Of a stretch of DNA of 64,000 bases, positions 48,420-60,698 are shown piece by piece. Under the pieces are notes generated by a model. The model saw only the letters and a list, made by a program, of their open reading frames with translations. It was not told where the DNA came from and searched no databases. Each line of letters begins with the position of its first letter. The first letter of the stretch is position 1. Where the stretch lies: NCBI GenBank assembly GCA_022578965.1, contig MU400584.1, positions 152,919-216,918 of the forward strand, written 5' to 3'. The translations under genes were made by a program, and so were the position numbers. This DNA comes from Xylaria sp. FL1777 (lineage: Eukaryota; Ascomycota; Sordariomycetes; Xylariales; Xylariaceae).

Positions 48420-50349
48420 CTTAGGCGCTTGGATCTTGCCACCCGAGCGAAGAGTAATTATAGGATGACTTATCAATATGAAATAAGGACTACTCTTTTT
48501 AATAAATAGAGAGGAACTGGCTTTCGAGCAGTTGGCTTCTCCTGTGTTTTATAGCGATACAACATGATAGAAGATGCTGGTTGGGAGAATGAGTTCCTCT
48601 AGCTCATCAACCTATTATTGATGTTATGGCTAAAGCTCGAGACCTCGTGTACCGTAGTACTCATGAGTAGCGTTCCCTGTAAAAACCAGGATAGTCTGAT
48701 AATTTTTGGTGAAGCCGTTAAACTGAGGTCTTGATACCCGGCATCCCTTTTCAGCTCCTGGTGGAACTCTAGAACTGAAGCCAAACATCCGGCTCAGGTC
48801 ACTTTATTTTATAGGGTCAACAAAATCCACAGCTAGGGTTCTCTAACCGTCAAATGGAACATGGTGTCGTTTGAGGCGTTGTAAGGTAAGGTTGCCATAG
48901 ATACTGATTGGGGGTTTGTAAAACCTGTGAATAACCCTTACATCGATGTTTGTAGTGCCACCAAGCGAAAAGAAGTTTGTGCAAATTCCTGGTCCTGACG
49001 ATCCGTCCCACCAAGATTATCGTGTAACAAATATCATTGGATACGGTATTGGCATGGCATATAGCCCAACTGGGTATGGATTCAGCCCCTTATCTCACAC
49101 GTGTGTGGCACTACCGGTGCCCCGTCATCGTGTTCCCACATTCCTAGTCCGCTATTTGCTCCGCGTAATTGATATCACAAGGTGCATCACTTTATGACAC
49201 GTTACACCAGGCAGTTCAGCTATAGTGACTGCAGGGGCGGAAATGGCGCCACGTACTGACGAACCCTGGGTTGTCTGACTTGACAGAGAGAATTTAGAAA
49301 GCTTGTGGTAAGTTATCAATGAGTTTCTCAATAGCGGTTAGAAATTGCCTCACGATCTCCTCTTCTGTGAACATGGAAGCTGGTAGTAGGCATCAGCCTG
49401 ACCGTAACCTAAAATATTCTATGTGACGTGGGTGCCGCTCAAAAATGTCGATGACGAAATCTCCTTAAGCTATCATTAATCTATTAAGGCACGCATTAGC
49501 ATACACTGTCAGAAATAGAAATCTGCGAGAATCTATGCAACTATAGAACTCCAGCCTCTCTCTTTTTTATTCACACTTCTAGATACAATAATATTTTCAA
49601 ACCCAGCTCCCTACGATCGGTAGTACAATCAGGTAAATATTGTACGGCATATACTGCTAGTAGTAGTCTAGTATGTCATTGCTCACCCCTGATCCACATA
49701 ACTCTAGGCTGATAATAACCGCGAACTCCCTCGTTGAGAGAATGCGTCAATGCCTAACTATTTTATTTCTACTTTTCATGTCTAGGTAGGCACTGATACA
49801 GCAGATTTCTGCCCGGGCCACCATCAGTCGTCTCCAACGCTCAACACAATGGCAGTCACCGGTGCTAAGCCGAAAAGAGTCACGGAGACCAAATGGCCAT
49901 TCCCCGTTTACGGAATTTCATGTTTATAATACCAGATCAGCATCCTTGGCCTCCTGTTGCAGAAGGAGCTCGCTATAATTTCGTATCGGAGTCCTGCGAT
50001 TTAACCTTACACCAGGCCATTGCTATTCGATTGATGGAGGACAGGTGCCTTTCTTGGCAACGCGGATCCTCGGTATTGCGTCCCGCTCTGTTCAATTAGA
50101 CACGGTCGCTTAACTCTACCAATATGGCCTTTCAATTTTCCACAAAAGAGCTCCCGTCATGACTTTACCAAGGCCAATTATGGGACTCTCAGTGACAGTC
50201 TTCACTCTATAAGCTAGCCAACTCCCCATTCGAGAAGACAAGACGTGCCTCATATGAAAGAAAGTTGGCCGCATTGACGAGCTCGCCTATAACTACCGAA
50301 TGTAAGCAGAAAGAAGGTCAATCAAGACTTGATTTTTGATACCACCACA
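48420..50349. promoter_or_regulatory. Divergent intergenic region, SRR1-domain / GH5 genes
   Basis: About 1.9 kb between divergent genes. A plus-strand ATG frame at 48946-49197 (83 codons) shows no family and is not called. Two short frames near 49850-50100 are likewise unsupported. The last ~130 bp are the expected GH5 leader. Confidence 0.45.
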
Positions 50350-52218
50350 ATGCCGAAGTTTACTAGTGTCCTTATCCTTGTGCATGCCTTCGGGCTGCTA
50401 CAAGATACACTCGCAGCAGTGAATTGCGGCGGCACCTTTGAAGCAATATCAGCCTCTGACTACGTTGCCGCTATCAACCCAGGTTGGAATCTTGGCAACA
50501 CTCTAGATGCTATCCCGGATGAAGGGTCGTGGAACAACCCCCCGGTACAAGCTGCGACATTCGCAGATATCAAAGCTGCCGGTTTCAAGAGCGTGCGAAT
50601 ACCGGGTATGATGGAATTCAACAAGCAGAACCTCACCATCGTTCCTAACTTTATTATATAGTCACATATGCCGACCATTTTGTGGGCTCTTCGCCTGGAT
50701 GGGAAATAGATTCGGATTGGCTCCAACGAGTATCAGATGTGGTCGACATGGCTCTCACTGCTGGGCTATATGTCCTAACGAACGTTCACCATGGTGTGTG
50801 CTAAGTGACGCTGACACTAGCACGACAGAATACTGACCGTAGATAGACTCGTGGCAGTGGGCCGATGTATCTGCTGCAGGCGCAAACTTGACATCAATCG
50901 AAGAAAGAATGTATCAAACCTGGCTTCAAATCGGCGAGAAACTGGGCTGCAAGTCATCTAGGGTTGGTTTTGAACCAATCAACGAGCCGCCCGTCAATAC
51001 CGAAGAACAAGCAGCGGAATTGAACAAGATCAACGGTATATTTCTTGAGGCCCTCAAAAATTCAGGGGGGTTTAACACGGAACGAGTTGTTACTCTCGTT
51101 GGCCCTAGCATGGATAGCATCAAGACATCTCAATGGTTCGAGGCTCCCACAGGATACGATAATCCCTGGGCCTTGCAGTACCACTACTATTCGCCATATG
51201 ACTTTATTTTCAGCGCATGGTAGGAATTTCTTTGACTCCCTGAAAAGTCGTATATTGACAACATGATAGGGGGAAAACCATACTATCTAACGCGGATATA
51301 ACGGCGATTGAAAGCGATCTTGAAAATATCCGTGCTAACTTTACCGATGTGCCGCTGGTAATTGGAGAATTTGATGCAAGTCCCATTTACACAGAGCCAG
51401 CTGCAAGGAGGAAGTACATGGACGTTGTAGTTCAAAAAGCTAAAGAGCTCGACACGGCAGTAATAGTGTGGGATAATGGTCTAGATCACTTCGACCGTAA
51501 CACGAAGCAATGGAAGGATCCGCAGTCTCTCGAGATTCTGCTCAATGCTGCTGCTGGTATCAGTAATAGTCTCTCAGACTTCACTACTGATGCAACAGTT
51601 CCAGAGCAGTCTAGTTCCGCATACGTGTTTCACAAGGTCGGTGACGCTGTTACTGAACAGAAAATCTCCATTTCTCTAAATGGGAACACCCTGAAGTCAA
51701 TTGCAACCAACGAGGGGATAGAACTTAACCCGTCGACGGATTATACTGCGTCTGGAGGAGAAATTACGTTTACGTCTTCATTCCTATCCGGTTATTTCTC
51801 ATCATCGGGGTCTCCAGGAAGCAAGGTGAATCTCACGCTTACCTTTTCAGCCGGCGCAACAGCAGGAGTGAATTTCGTGCAATGGAATTTGCCAATGCTC
51901 GGGTTAACATCATCCACGGCTATTTCCGGTGCCGACCTTCGTATTCCCATTACATGGGCCGGTATCAACGAGCCTGCAGCCGTCAAAATGCTGCGCAACG
52001 ACGGGGTTTACCTATTCGATGACTGGACCCAGTATCTAGGACCACTTCAGGCAGCCTACGGCACATATAGCGGACAATGGAATTGGGATGGAAATAATTT
52101 AATCCTTACTGCAGCGACGGTTGACGCTGTTATCGCAGCCGGCGTGGCGACGACATTCACGTTCGACTTCTTCCCTAGAATTGCTGGGAACTCTCTGAAT
52201 TACACATTGAATGTTTAA
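50350..52218 (+). CDS. Secreted GH5 endoglucanase with X2-like module
   Basis: Exons 50350-50605, 50662-50793, 50847-51219 and 51270-52218 encode 569 aa. A signal peptide (about 22 residues, to TLA) precedes the GH5 TIM barrel: NPGWNLGNTLDA, FKSVRIPVTYADH, YVLTNVHHDSWQW, then the acid/base Glu176 in FEPINEPP and the nucleophile Glu287 in VIGEFDAS. From about residue 360 an X2-type Ig-like module follows (KVGDAVTEQKISISLNGNTL...IELNPSTDY), then a C-terminal beta-rich domain ending LNYTLNV. It should hydrolyse beta-1,4-glucan (cellulose or related) outside the cell. The modular order is more familiar from bacterial cellulases, so ancient transfer is conceivable. There is no fungal CBM1. Confidence 0.92.
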
Positions 52219-52666
52219 TTCTTTGCTGGGGGGCTTTGATTTCTTGTTTGTGTATTATCTACCACTTTCGCGCTTTGAAACATAAGGGCAGGTGAATTCA
52301 TTAACTGAAGGAATAACATCCGACCCCCTAAACTAAAAAGTGCAGCATAGTAACTCTCCTCCTTATTGAAATGAAACCTTGTTACTTTTCGTATTATAGG
52401 TTATAGAACAAGAGTCTTCCGTAGGATACCGAGTACTTACGTTATTGCTATTGTTTGTACAGGTTGTTACATTACTTAGCTTGGTGAAGTTTTCAGGGCT
52501 CTTAAGAGCAATAGTAAAAACAATGCAGGTGATATATTCAACGGTAATCAGAAAGCTGACTTAGATAATTTGAGGATATCACTTTCATTCAGCGTGTGAA
52601 GTAAATATATCAGCCCTAAAAAATGGTTCTCCAACCGATCGACACATCCTGGGGAACCGAATTTCG
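52219..52666. other. Convergent intergenic region, GH5 / ankyrin-repeat genes
   Basis: A 0.45-kb spacer holding two 3' ends; AT-rich with no supported gene. Confidence 0.45.
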
Positions 52667-54502
52667 TTACCGCGCTCCTCGGGACCTAAGAAAATCCACA
52701 ATCGACTTGTCATTGCCCTGCAAAGCTAGACTTAGAGGTGAGCCAACTGTGGATTTTGCGTTGACATATGCGCCGTGCTCGACTAGAGCCACGACCATTT
52801 CCTTACGTTGATACACAATGGCGAGCATAAGAGGCGTATAGCCCGACCTCCCTGCTTCTATATTTGCGCCTCGATCAAGTAGATACCGGACGATCTCTTC
52901 GGAATTTATCTCGATGGCTTTAGAGAGAGGCGTCTCGCCATTATCATTCGGAGTACTTACGCCCGCGCCTCTGGCTACGAGATGACGAATCGTAGATATT
53001 CTACCGTAGGTGATAGCGGTTATTAGTGGCGTCATTCCCCCCCCGTCGCGGGCTTCGACCAGGGCTCTTGCGTCGATAAGGGCGCCTGCTGCGATTCCAG
53101 GCTCCCCGTTTTTAGCTGCAATGTGCAATGGCGTCTGATAGGTCCCATAGGTCGAATCAACCTTATCGGTCCTCGCATCAACGTCTGCGCCGAGGCCGAC
53201 GAATAATTCGACAAGCTCCCGACTATCTACCAATGCTGCACCATGTAAGGCCGTCCATCCGCCCGGTCTTTTACTCTTGTAATCGAAGCCGGTCCAGGAA
53301 AGAAAATTAATATAGTCTTTTTGCATCTTGGTGATTCGGTTCTTATAGTCATGGACCGTGCCAAGTGCGTCGTTCTTTTCCTTCTCCACGACTCGTCGGG
53401 CATTTTGTGCCTCCTGAAGCTGCTGTGATAGTTGTTCTTCTGATGATTTCCCATCTCGAGCTTCCTGGACCCTTTTCGCAGCCGCTTCTTGGCAACTCTT
53501 TAGCTCGCCGGAGAGTTTCTTCATCTTTCATCAGTGAATAGGTTAAATGAAGGATAGGCATCACAACTTACGTCGAGCAGGTTTTGGTTATCTGAAGTAC
53601 GATTGACGTAGTCTACAATAACCTTCTCCAGATCCTGTATCTGGGTTGGACTCCATCCGAGATTTATTCGCAACCCTACAATTTTCTCTAGCACCTTTGA
53701 TAGATGTGGTGGAGTTGATGTGAGGCTAGTGATGACTTCTAGGATCCATTCGGCAGTTTGATTCCCTTCCTGTGTTGACGCGTGTGACTTCTCTAGGATG
53801 TTCTTGTTTCGGTCTATTCTTTGACTTTCTTTCCCAAGATCGAGTTGTTCAGCATTGGTGATGTGATCCAGCGTGACGAGCTCTGGCATATTGTTTTCTA
53901 AAAGCTCCAAGCCTTTCGAAACCTGCGGACTCCCGTCCTCTCGAAACTCGTCCCCGTCATTGTAACCGCTCTTATTCACAATAAATTCCAAGCTGCTGTA
54001 TGGCTTGAGGCTGTATGTGGAATCTATAGCGGCCTGGATTGTGGTAATTGGGCAAACTCCTTTCGATTCAATCCTCACACCAAGGCCAAAATAGCCTGTA
54101 TAGTGAATCAGCCGATTAAATACGGAGAGGCAAAGCTACATGAGGCGTGGATCAAAACCGACCATTGAAAGTTTTACTAGTAATTATCGAGAAGCAACCT
54201 GGCTGTGCAGGGCCACTGATTCCACTGATCTCTGGGACGTCATTGACAACGTCGATAGACAGAACTGAGCTGACATTGACCTCTTTATAGACGGCCTTGG
54301 CGGATTTGGAGAGCTTGGCCCAAATATAATATCCTGGAAAAAACAAGACTGGGCCAGAGCTCTTCGTGTTTATCTTCGGAACGACAATGACGTTTCGGAT
54401 TGAATCTGGCTGTGGTGTGTCAAGGTTCCCATAGAGAATGAAATATGACTGTGCGTCCTCAGTGTGGTTGAAGACACGAAGAAACCAGAGGGATTTGGGC
54501 AT
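52667..54502 (-). CDS. Coiled-coil and ankyrin-repeat protein
   Basis: Exons (minus) 54163-54502, 53572-54095 and 52667-53524 encode 573 aa, starting MPKSLWFLRVF in a good context (ACAATG). The N-terminal ~125 residues are a beta-rich segment of no known family. Then follows a helical region, a Gln/Glu/Lys-rich coiled coil at about 290-345, and about five to six ankyrin repeats (GWTALHGAALVDSRELVELF, TPLHIAAKNGEPG, TPLITAITYGR, ETPLSKAIEINSEEIVRYLL, YTPLMLAIVYQRKEMVVALV, SPLSLALQGNDKSIVDFL). It is probably a cytosolic protein-binding scaffold. No NACHT, P-loop or HET domain is seen, so it is not a complete NLR. Splice phases all agree. Confidence 0.85.
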
Positions 54503-56598
54503 TGTGGCCAAAGGAAATCGAAGACCGGATGAGTGACTGAATGAACTGTATAGGGCGCCGCTCGTGTTGACGCATGAAGAGCCCTATATACCTATATATG
54601 ATGTTTGGATGGCCGCTAAAGCCTAGCATGGACCACTCGCATGGCGATAAGGCACGCTATGGCTATTGGATATGGTTCATCACAAGTACAGCCCCCAACC
54701 TGCAGGGAGAACTAATAATAAGGCACTGCAACCGAGGGCGGTAACATGACATGTTCAGCTCCCAAGGCATGAAGATTTTTGCCCCTTCTAATGGGCAAAC
54801 AGCCGCCCTCGACCGTATTTAATCCTTGCAAAAGATCTCGAGTATTTTTTTGTGGGAGTCACGAGACCCCTAAATAATCATTTCAGGGCTATATAAACTG
54901 CTACTACTGCTGAAATGTTGATTTCTGTATTAACCTTGCATTAGGCAATCGGGAATGGCAGGGTAGCGTGGTCATGATCAATATAGGGAATCAAAGGTAA
55001 TATAGTTAATGATCTATTATTACTTATAGTTAATAGTAAGGAGAAAGGTGGCTAAGACTATAGGGAACAAATTGTTCTCGCGAATAGAGTTTCTCGGAGC
55101 TGAACGAAGATCTCGCCAGCAGAAAGCTCTGTGAAAAGGGGGGGAAGTTTGGGGGCCATGTAGGTGGAACCACCCCTTTCACTCGGTTGGGTCGTACTTT
55201 GTCTACTTAACTCGGACGGCTTATCACCTTGCCACCGTTGCCCTTATCTTTTAGCGAATGAGGTATAAATAAGTGAAACATACGGTCTGTTCTGTTTTTT
55301 CAAATACTTCTCCGTGTGGAGCAGTAGTGCGATATATCTAAAAGGGTAGCCATCAAATTAGCTGTCAAAGTCCAGAGACTACATGTATCTGCTGCCCCTC
55401 TCCCTAGGTACCTGGTAGTGAGGCTCGGTGTGAGTGACCCATAATTTAAGCGTTAACACCACTAGCCAGGGCAGCCAAGACTACCTAGCAAGGCGGGGAC
55501 CTTTAAAATCCCTAAGGCTAAGTACCTAGGTAGGTACTTACGGTAGTAGTTCTCTATAGTACCATCGCAACAGTAGGTATTATTACCCTTCACAGACCCA
55601 ACCTTACCAATCTCCGTTTTCTTGAAAATGAGATCGCTGAATTAAACCATGTTATTTAATAGGCCAGCCTCACTCTGGACCTTGATCCGTCGTCTTTAGC
55701 TTGACTGGGTCTACAACCGGCAACAAAGATGACATTCATTATCCCTCCAATAGCTGAAATGGCATGCACTAATAGGCTCGTTAAAGCGTTACAGCACATA
55801 ATATCGCCGTTACCTTGCAAACACTAGACCAGCTGTCTGCGCTGTTATAATACGCAGTACATGCAAGACCCGGCCAAAAAAAAAGTAGAGTTTATAGGAA
55901 TGTTAACCAATAGACGGAATAAGCGGACGCACATGATGCGTGATGCGGCTTACGCAGTACTCTTTCAGCCAGCCTCTATATACTACCCCGCTAACTTCGA
56001 TCGGCATCTATTGTAATCTGCTTCATTTAGTCAACGATTTACGTAGCGATTAACTTCTCACTATCTTAAGTTCTGGTGCCGTCGAAATAAAGCTCGTTGC
56101 AGCTCGGGAACTCCTTAATAAACCCATTAGAGCTCCCTATCAACAACAATGACAACAACAACTACACCTTTAGCCAGATAAAAAAGCATATTATCATTGT
56201 TGTTGTTGCGTTATGCCACTAGTATTACAGGCTTATTAGGGCAGCAAGAATTGTGAGTATTTAGTGAGGCTCATAGTTCTGAAATGAGGGGTAAAACAAA
56301 AGAAATGACATGTAGTCCCTCTAGCCACTTATCCTAGCCATAACTCTGTGAACCTTGAAGCATAGCATGTTATAGAAAAAATATTCTATATAATACCTCT
56401 TTAATATTAAAGAATCAAGAATTTAGTCTGTTGTTCTATTCTCTGCGCTGCGTCTTGAAGTTCCGAGTTGAGTTGCCGAGTGGGCTTGACAAAGTTCTTT
56501 TATAGCTAATTCTTATGCTGTTTCGAATTTTAGTAGAGATACGCGATGATTACCTCTACATACTGAGAATTATCGGCGATGACCGTGATTTATGCTGT
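54503..56598. other. Intergenic region, ankyrin-repeat gene / aldehyde dehydrogenase
   Basis: About 2.1 kb. It holds the ankyrin gene promoter and the 3' side of the dehydrogenase. GTAGGTAC words occur near 55527-55545. A 12-bp inverted repeat lies at 56141-56205. No coding frame is supported. Confidence 0.45.
56141..56205. repeat. CAACAACAATGA inverted repeat
   Basis: CAACAACAATGA at 56141-56152 is the exact reverse complement of TCATTGTTGTTG at 56194-56205, leaving a 41-nt loop. The arms are themselves CAA/TTG microsatellite-like. Confidence 0.7.
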
Positions 56599-58353
56599 TC
56601 AAATTGCATATTTGACGCCGGATTTCCCCAGACTTATAATCTTGAGCTCGGTGAACTCGAGTACACCGGCCATCCCCCCAAACCGGCCGTACCCTGAGCT
56701 CCCACCAACACCCCCATTCGGGGTTCCAGCCGCAATGTATACGGATGGGTTGTTGACATGACAGCTACCCGCCCGGACCTGACGGGCAATATCGAGAGCT
56801 CGCATTATATCCTTAGAAAAAACCGCTGCGCTGAGACTATAGTCGCTATTGTTTGCAAGAGCGATAGCCTCATCGTCGGTCGCAAAAGTTGTCAGGCACA
56901 CCAGAGGCCCAAAGCTCTCACGCTGGAATATCTCCATAGTTGGCGTCACACCATCCACGACGTGCGGCGCCATGATAGTCAAGTTTGGCCCGGAGGCTGC
57001 CACATCACCGCACAGCAACTTCGCACCCGAGGACACGGCATTGTTCAAAAGTCTCTGGACACGTTTTGTCGATGCTGGAGTGAATAATCCTGAGATAGAA
57101 ACATGAGAGTCCTCTTCATGATTTCCAACTTTGACGCTTTGAATCCTAGCTAACAACGCTTTTTTGAAAGGTTCAGCTATCGATTCGTGGAGCAGCACCC
57201 GCTCCGTCGACATGCAAACTAATTTAGAACGTTGGAGTCAGTAAATTTCGAATGGGGTAAGAAGTCTTCATAGTCTTGGGAGCTTTCTGGAGAAGCAAGA
57301 GCAGGATATTTCAGAATAGGAGATTTGTGACTCTAAGACATTAAAAAGGGGGGACTAAAAGACTCCAGTGACTAACTTTGGCCTGCGTTCGCAAGCGACC
57401 CGAAGACTACTGCTTCAACAGCGTCATCGATGTTTGCATCCTCGAGAATGATGACGGGAGCTTTCCCTCCTAGCTCTAGTACACATCGTTTGAGACACGT
57501 CGCTGCGTAACCTGCGATGATGCGCCCCACGCGGTCGCTTCCGGTGAAGTTGACATGCCGAATCAGCTCGTGCTTCACGGCGAATTCAGTTATCGCAGGC
57601 GTACGTTCTGGAGAGACAGGAAGAAAGTGAAGGCAGCCCTTTGGCAGACCCGCTTCAATCATCGCGCGAACCACGAGATTCTGATTCTTGGGGGAGTACT
57701 CAGATGGCTTGAGAAGCACAGTGTTCCCACATATCAATGGCGTGGCGATGGCGCGAACCGTCAGACTCGCCTACTCAGACTTAGTAACATTTTCTGCTTT
57801 TTTAGGGACATGGTAAAGAACATCACCATACTGGGGCATTCCATGGGCTAATCGCTAATACGACCCCAAGAGGCTGCCGCTCTACCAATACTGTAGTACC
57901 AGGCGTATCCGTTGGCAAGATTTCCCCCTTAATTTGAGACACTAGGCTGGCCGCTTCGCGAAGGTTGCCTACGCCCGAGATGGAGTTGACCTTGGTCCAG
58001 TGCCTCGTCCCCGATACTTCCGCTGACATGAGTGCAGGCCCTTCGGTCTCCATATACCTCTCCAAAATTTCCGCCGCGCGCAGGAAGATGATGCGCTTGG
58101 CGGACGGCCCCACGCGCGACCATGTCTTGAATGCAGCGGAAGCGGATTGAATCGCTCGCTCGTAATCATCTTCGGTGGCAGATGCGCAGTCGTACAGTTT
58201 CGAACCCGTCATAGGGTTATATACAGGGAAGGTCGCGCCGTTTGAGCTTGGGGTATAGTTACCGTCGATGAAGAGATGCTGTGGCTCACTTATATCCCCG
58301 GTCGATGATGACTCCGCGGGCCTTTCACTGTTTTGGCCGTTTTTGGTCGCCAT
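56599..58353 (-). CDS. NAD(P)-dependent aldehyde dehydrogenase
   Basis: Exons (minus) 57832-58353, 57377-57770 and 56599-57218 encode 511 aa, a normal ALDH length. Visible signatures: AISPWNAP at the end of exon 1, GNTVLLKPSEYSP, NFTGSDRVGR (Rossmann turn), VLELGGKAPVII with the general-base Glu near 272, and GQICMSTERV with the catalytic Cys at 307, 35 residues on as expected. Then FGPLVCLTTF and a C-terminal GGVGGSSGYGRFGG. The closest kind is the fungal salicylaldehyde/vanillin-type group, but the substrate cannot be set from sequence. It has no targeting signal, so likely cytosolic. It is the last gene before the AT-rich block, about 0.5 kb away. Confidence 0.92.
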
Positions 58354-58840
58354 ACTTGCTTCACGTCACAAATACTTCAATTGAAAAAAAAAAAAAAATT
58401 GGTATTAAAAGTCATAGACGTTTACCGGATTGAGCGGCAACATTTTAAACATGTTGCTAATCTGCGATCCCTAACCCCGCAGTGAAAGATCACAAAGCGC
58501 GGGTATAATCAACCCCCTGCATGCTCTCCGCCGGCGGAAGAAGGGACCCAAAAATCACGGCAGTTGTTCTTCAGTGGAGTTTGATGTATATAAAATGCGT
58601 AGAACAATACTTATTTGATTGGCATTCATGACCACCTCTCGTACCGGAGCGCTAGCCTTGGGCGTATTATCTAGTTGCTGATACTGTCAAACATAAACCA
58701 TGTATAATTGGGAAAATTTCAATGTCTTATTGTGAAATTATGTCGGGGCCGTAGGATCCGTAGACGGTGGGCCACTACCACATACTTCCGACAATAAAAA
58801 TTTAGACCAGAGGCGGGGTAAAACCCAGAATTCTTGGCAT
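58354..58840. promoter_or_regulatory. Aldehyde dehydrogenase upstream region at the edge of the AT-rich block
   Basis: About 0.5 kb of ordinary composition with a 14-15 nt A tract near 58383-58397. It presumably contains the dehydrogenase promoter and ends where base composition changes abruptly at about 58840. Confidence 0.5.
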
Positions 58841-60383
58841 TATTCACTATAATTATAGTGCTATAAACCACTAAACTCACTATAAATTTATGCTTACTTA
58901 AGCATTTATTTAAGCAAGGCTATGTGTAAGGCTATTTATAAGGCAATGCTTATAGTAGCTTTTGCAATTAGCCTTCATAATAGCCTTTGCAATTTATTTT
59001 AGGTGCCTTAAACTAAAAACATAAAACAGCGGGCTATGCTTGCTACAAGCTATAACCTATTTTCTTTAAGAGCTCGTGCAAATATATTTATAGGTTTAAA
59101 GCTTACGTTTTATATATTTTAGTTTAAAGCACTTTTGTTAATTTTTAAGCTAAAGTTTACTTTATATATGTATGTATACTATTTATACTTATAAATTATT
59201 TGCTAATAAAACTTAAAAAAAATAATTATAATATTGCTTAAAGCTTTTTATAGTAATGCTTATATTTAGTGCTAATTTTATAATTAAAATATTTTATTAT
59301 ATTATAATATTTTAAGCTTAAATAGTTAAAAGTTAAGCTTTATTTATTAATTTATTAATTAGTATTATTTTTTTACTTTATTATAAAACTATAAACTTTT
59401 AACGATTTTAGCTTTAGTTTAATTAATAGTTGCTTTTTAAAAAAACTAATAGCTTTAAAACTTTTAAAATTTATTAAAAAACTTAGCAAACTAAATAAAC
59501 TAACTAATAATATAATATTAAAATATTTATTTAATAATTATATTTAATATTTTATATAGCATATTTTGCTATAATTAAAACATAACTAATAATATATATT
59601 AAAATATAACTTTATATAAATTATTATTAATATTATTTTAAATTATTATTAATTTAACAAATTATATAAGCTTAAGCTTAAAGCTAAGCAAATTAAATTA
59701 ATTTAACATATAATATTTTATTATAATAATATTATATTAGTAGCTTAAACTAATTATAAAAAAAGCATTATATTATAAACTATTTTAGTTATTATATAAA
59801 GTATAATAACTTTATAATTATGTTTATTAAAACAATTAAAATATAATTAATTTAATTTAATTGCTTAAATTTTTAACATTTATTTATTATTAATAATAAA
59901 TAATATAACAAAAGTTAATTAATATTATATAAGTAGTTATAAAAATATATTTTTATTGTTTAATAAAATAATGCTATATAAGCTAAATTAGCTTTAAAAT
60001 ATTTTATATATATTATTTTTAAGCTTAAATAAGCTATTTAAAAACACTTTATTAATTTGTTTTATAACTTTTTATTTAATTAAAAAATTATATTTATAAC
60101 TATTAATAAGCTTTATATAGTTTATTAATAAAAAGATTTCTAAATTGCATACTTTAATATATATTATATAAAAGCATTAGTTTTATAAAATATATTATAG
60201 TTTAATTATATTATTATATTAAGCTTAAACGCTTAAAAGTTTATATTGCTTAAAGCTAAATTTTAATAACAAAATACCTATTTAAAAAAACTATAATTTA
60301 TTTATATTTTAATTAATTAGCTTAATATATTTTTTGTTGTTTATTTTATAAAAAAAAATACTATTATAAAAAATTACTAGTAA

Positions 60384-60698
60384 TAATTACGGCTTTTAGT
60401 TATATAGCTACTATTATATTAGCAATTAGCTATTAGCTATTATATTAGTATAGCTATTAGTTTAGTTATTATATTAGTTATTATATTATAGTATTATAGT
60501 AATTAGTAATATAAGTGGCTTAATTATATAACTTATGACCTATAAACTTTATACTTTACTATAGGCTAAAAATAAAAGGTTTTAACTATAGCAGCTTAAC
60601 TAGCTATGTTTTTTTTATTTCTTTACTTTATAATTAAAGTGTATTGCTAAGTTAATGTTATATAATATATATATAATGTGCTATTATAACAATTATAA
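60384..60698 (+). repeat. Heavily mutated copy (A) of a ~310-bp direct repeat
   Basis: It matches 62193-62510 in the same orientation. Over 60496-60693 the alignment needs no gaps and every difference has T or A here against C or G in the other copy. No coding potential, and no clear terminal repeats. Confidence 0.85.

Noticed and set aside
48946..49197. Plus-strand ORF of 83 codons starting MFVVPPSEKK
   Set aside because: True ATG but no recognisable domain or neighbours to support it; left uncalled.
49848..50099. Short frames upstream of the GH5 gene
   Set aside because: Too short, overlapping in different frames, no signal of conservation visible.
56141..56205. Functional hairpin terminator or regulatory stem
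   Set aside because: The arms are CAA/TTG microsatellite words that pair easily by chance; no gene end lies there.
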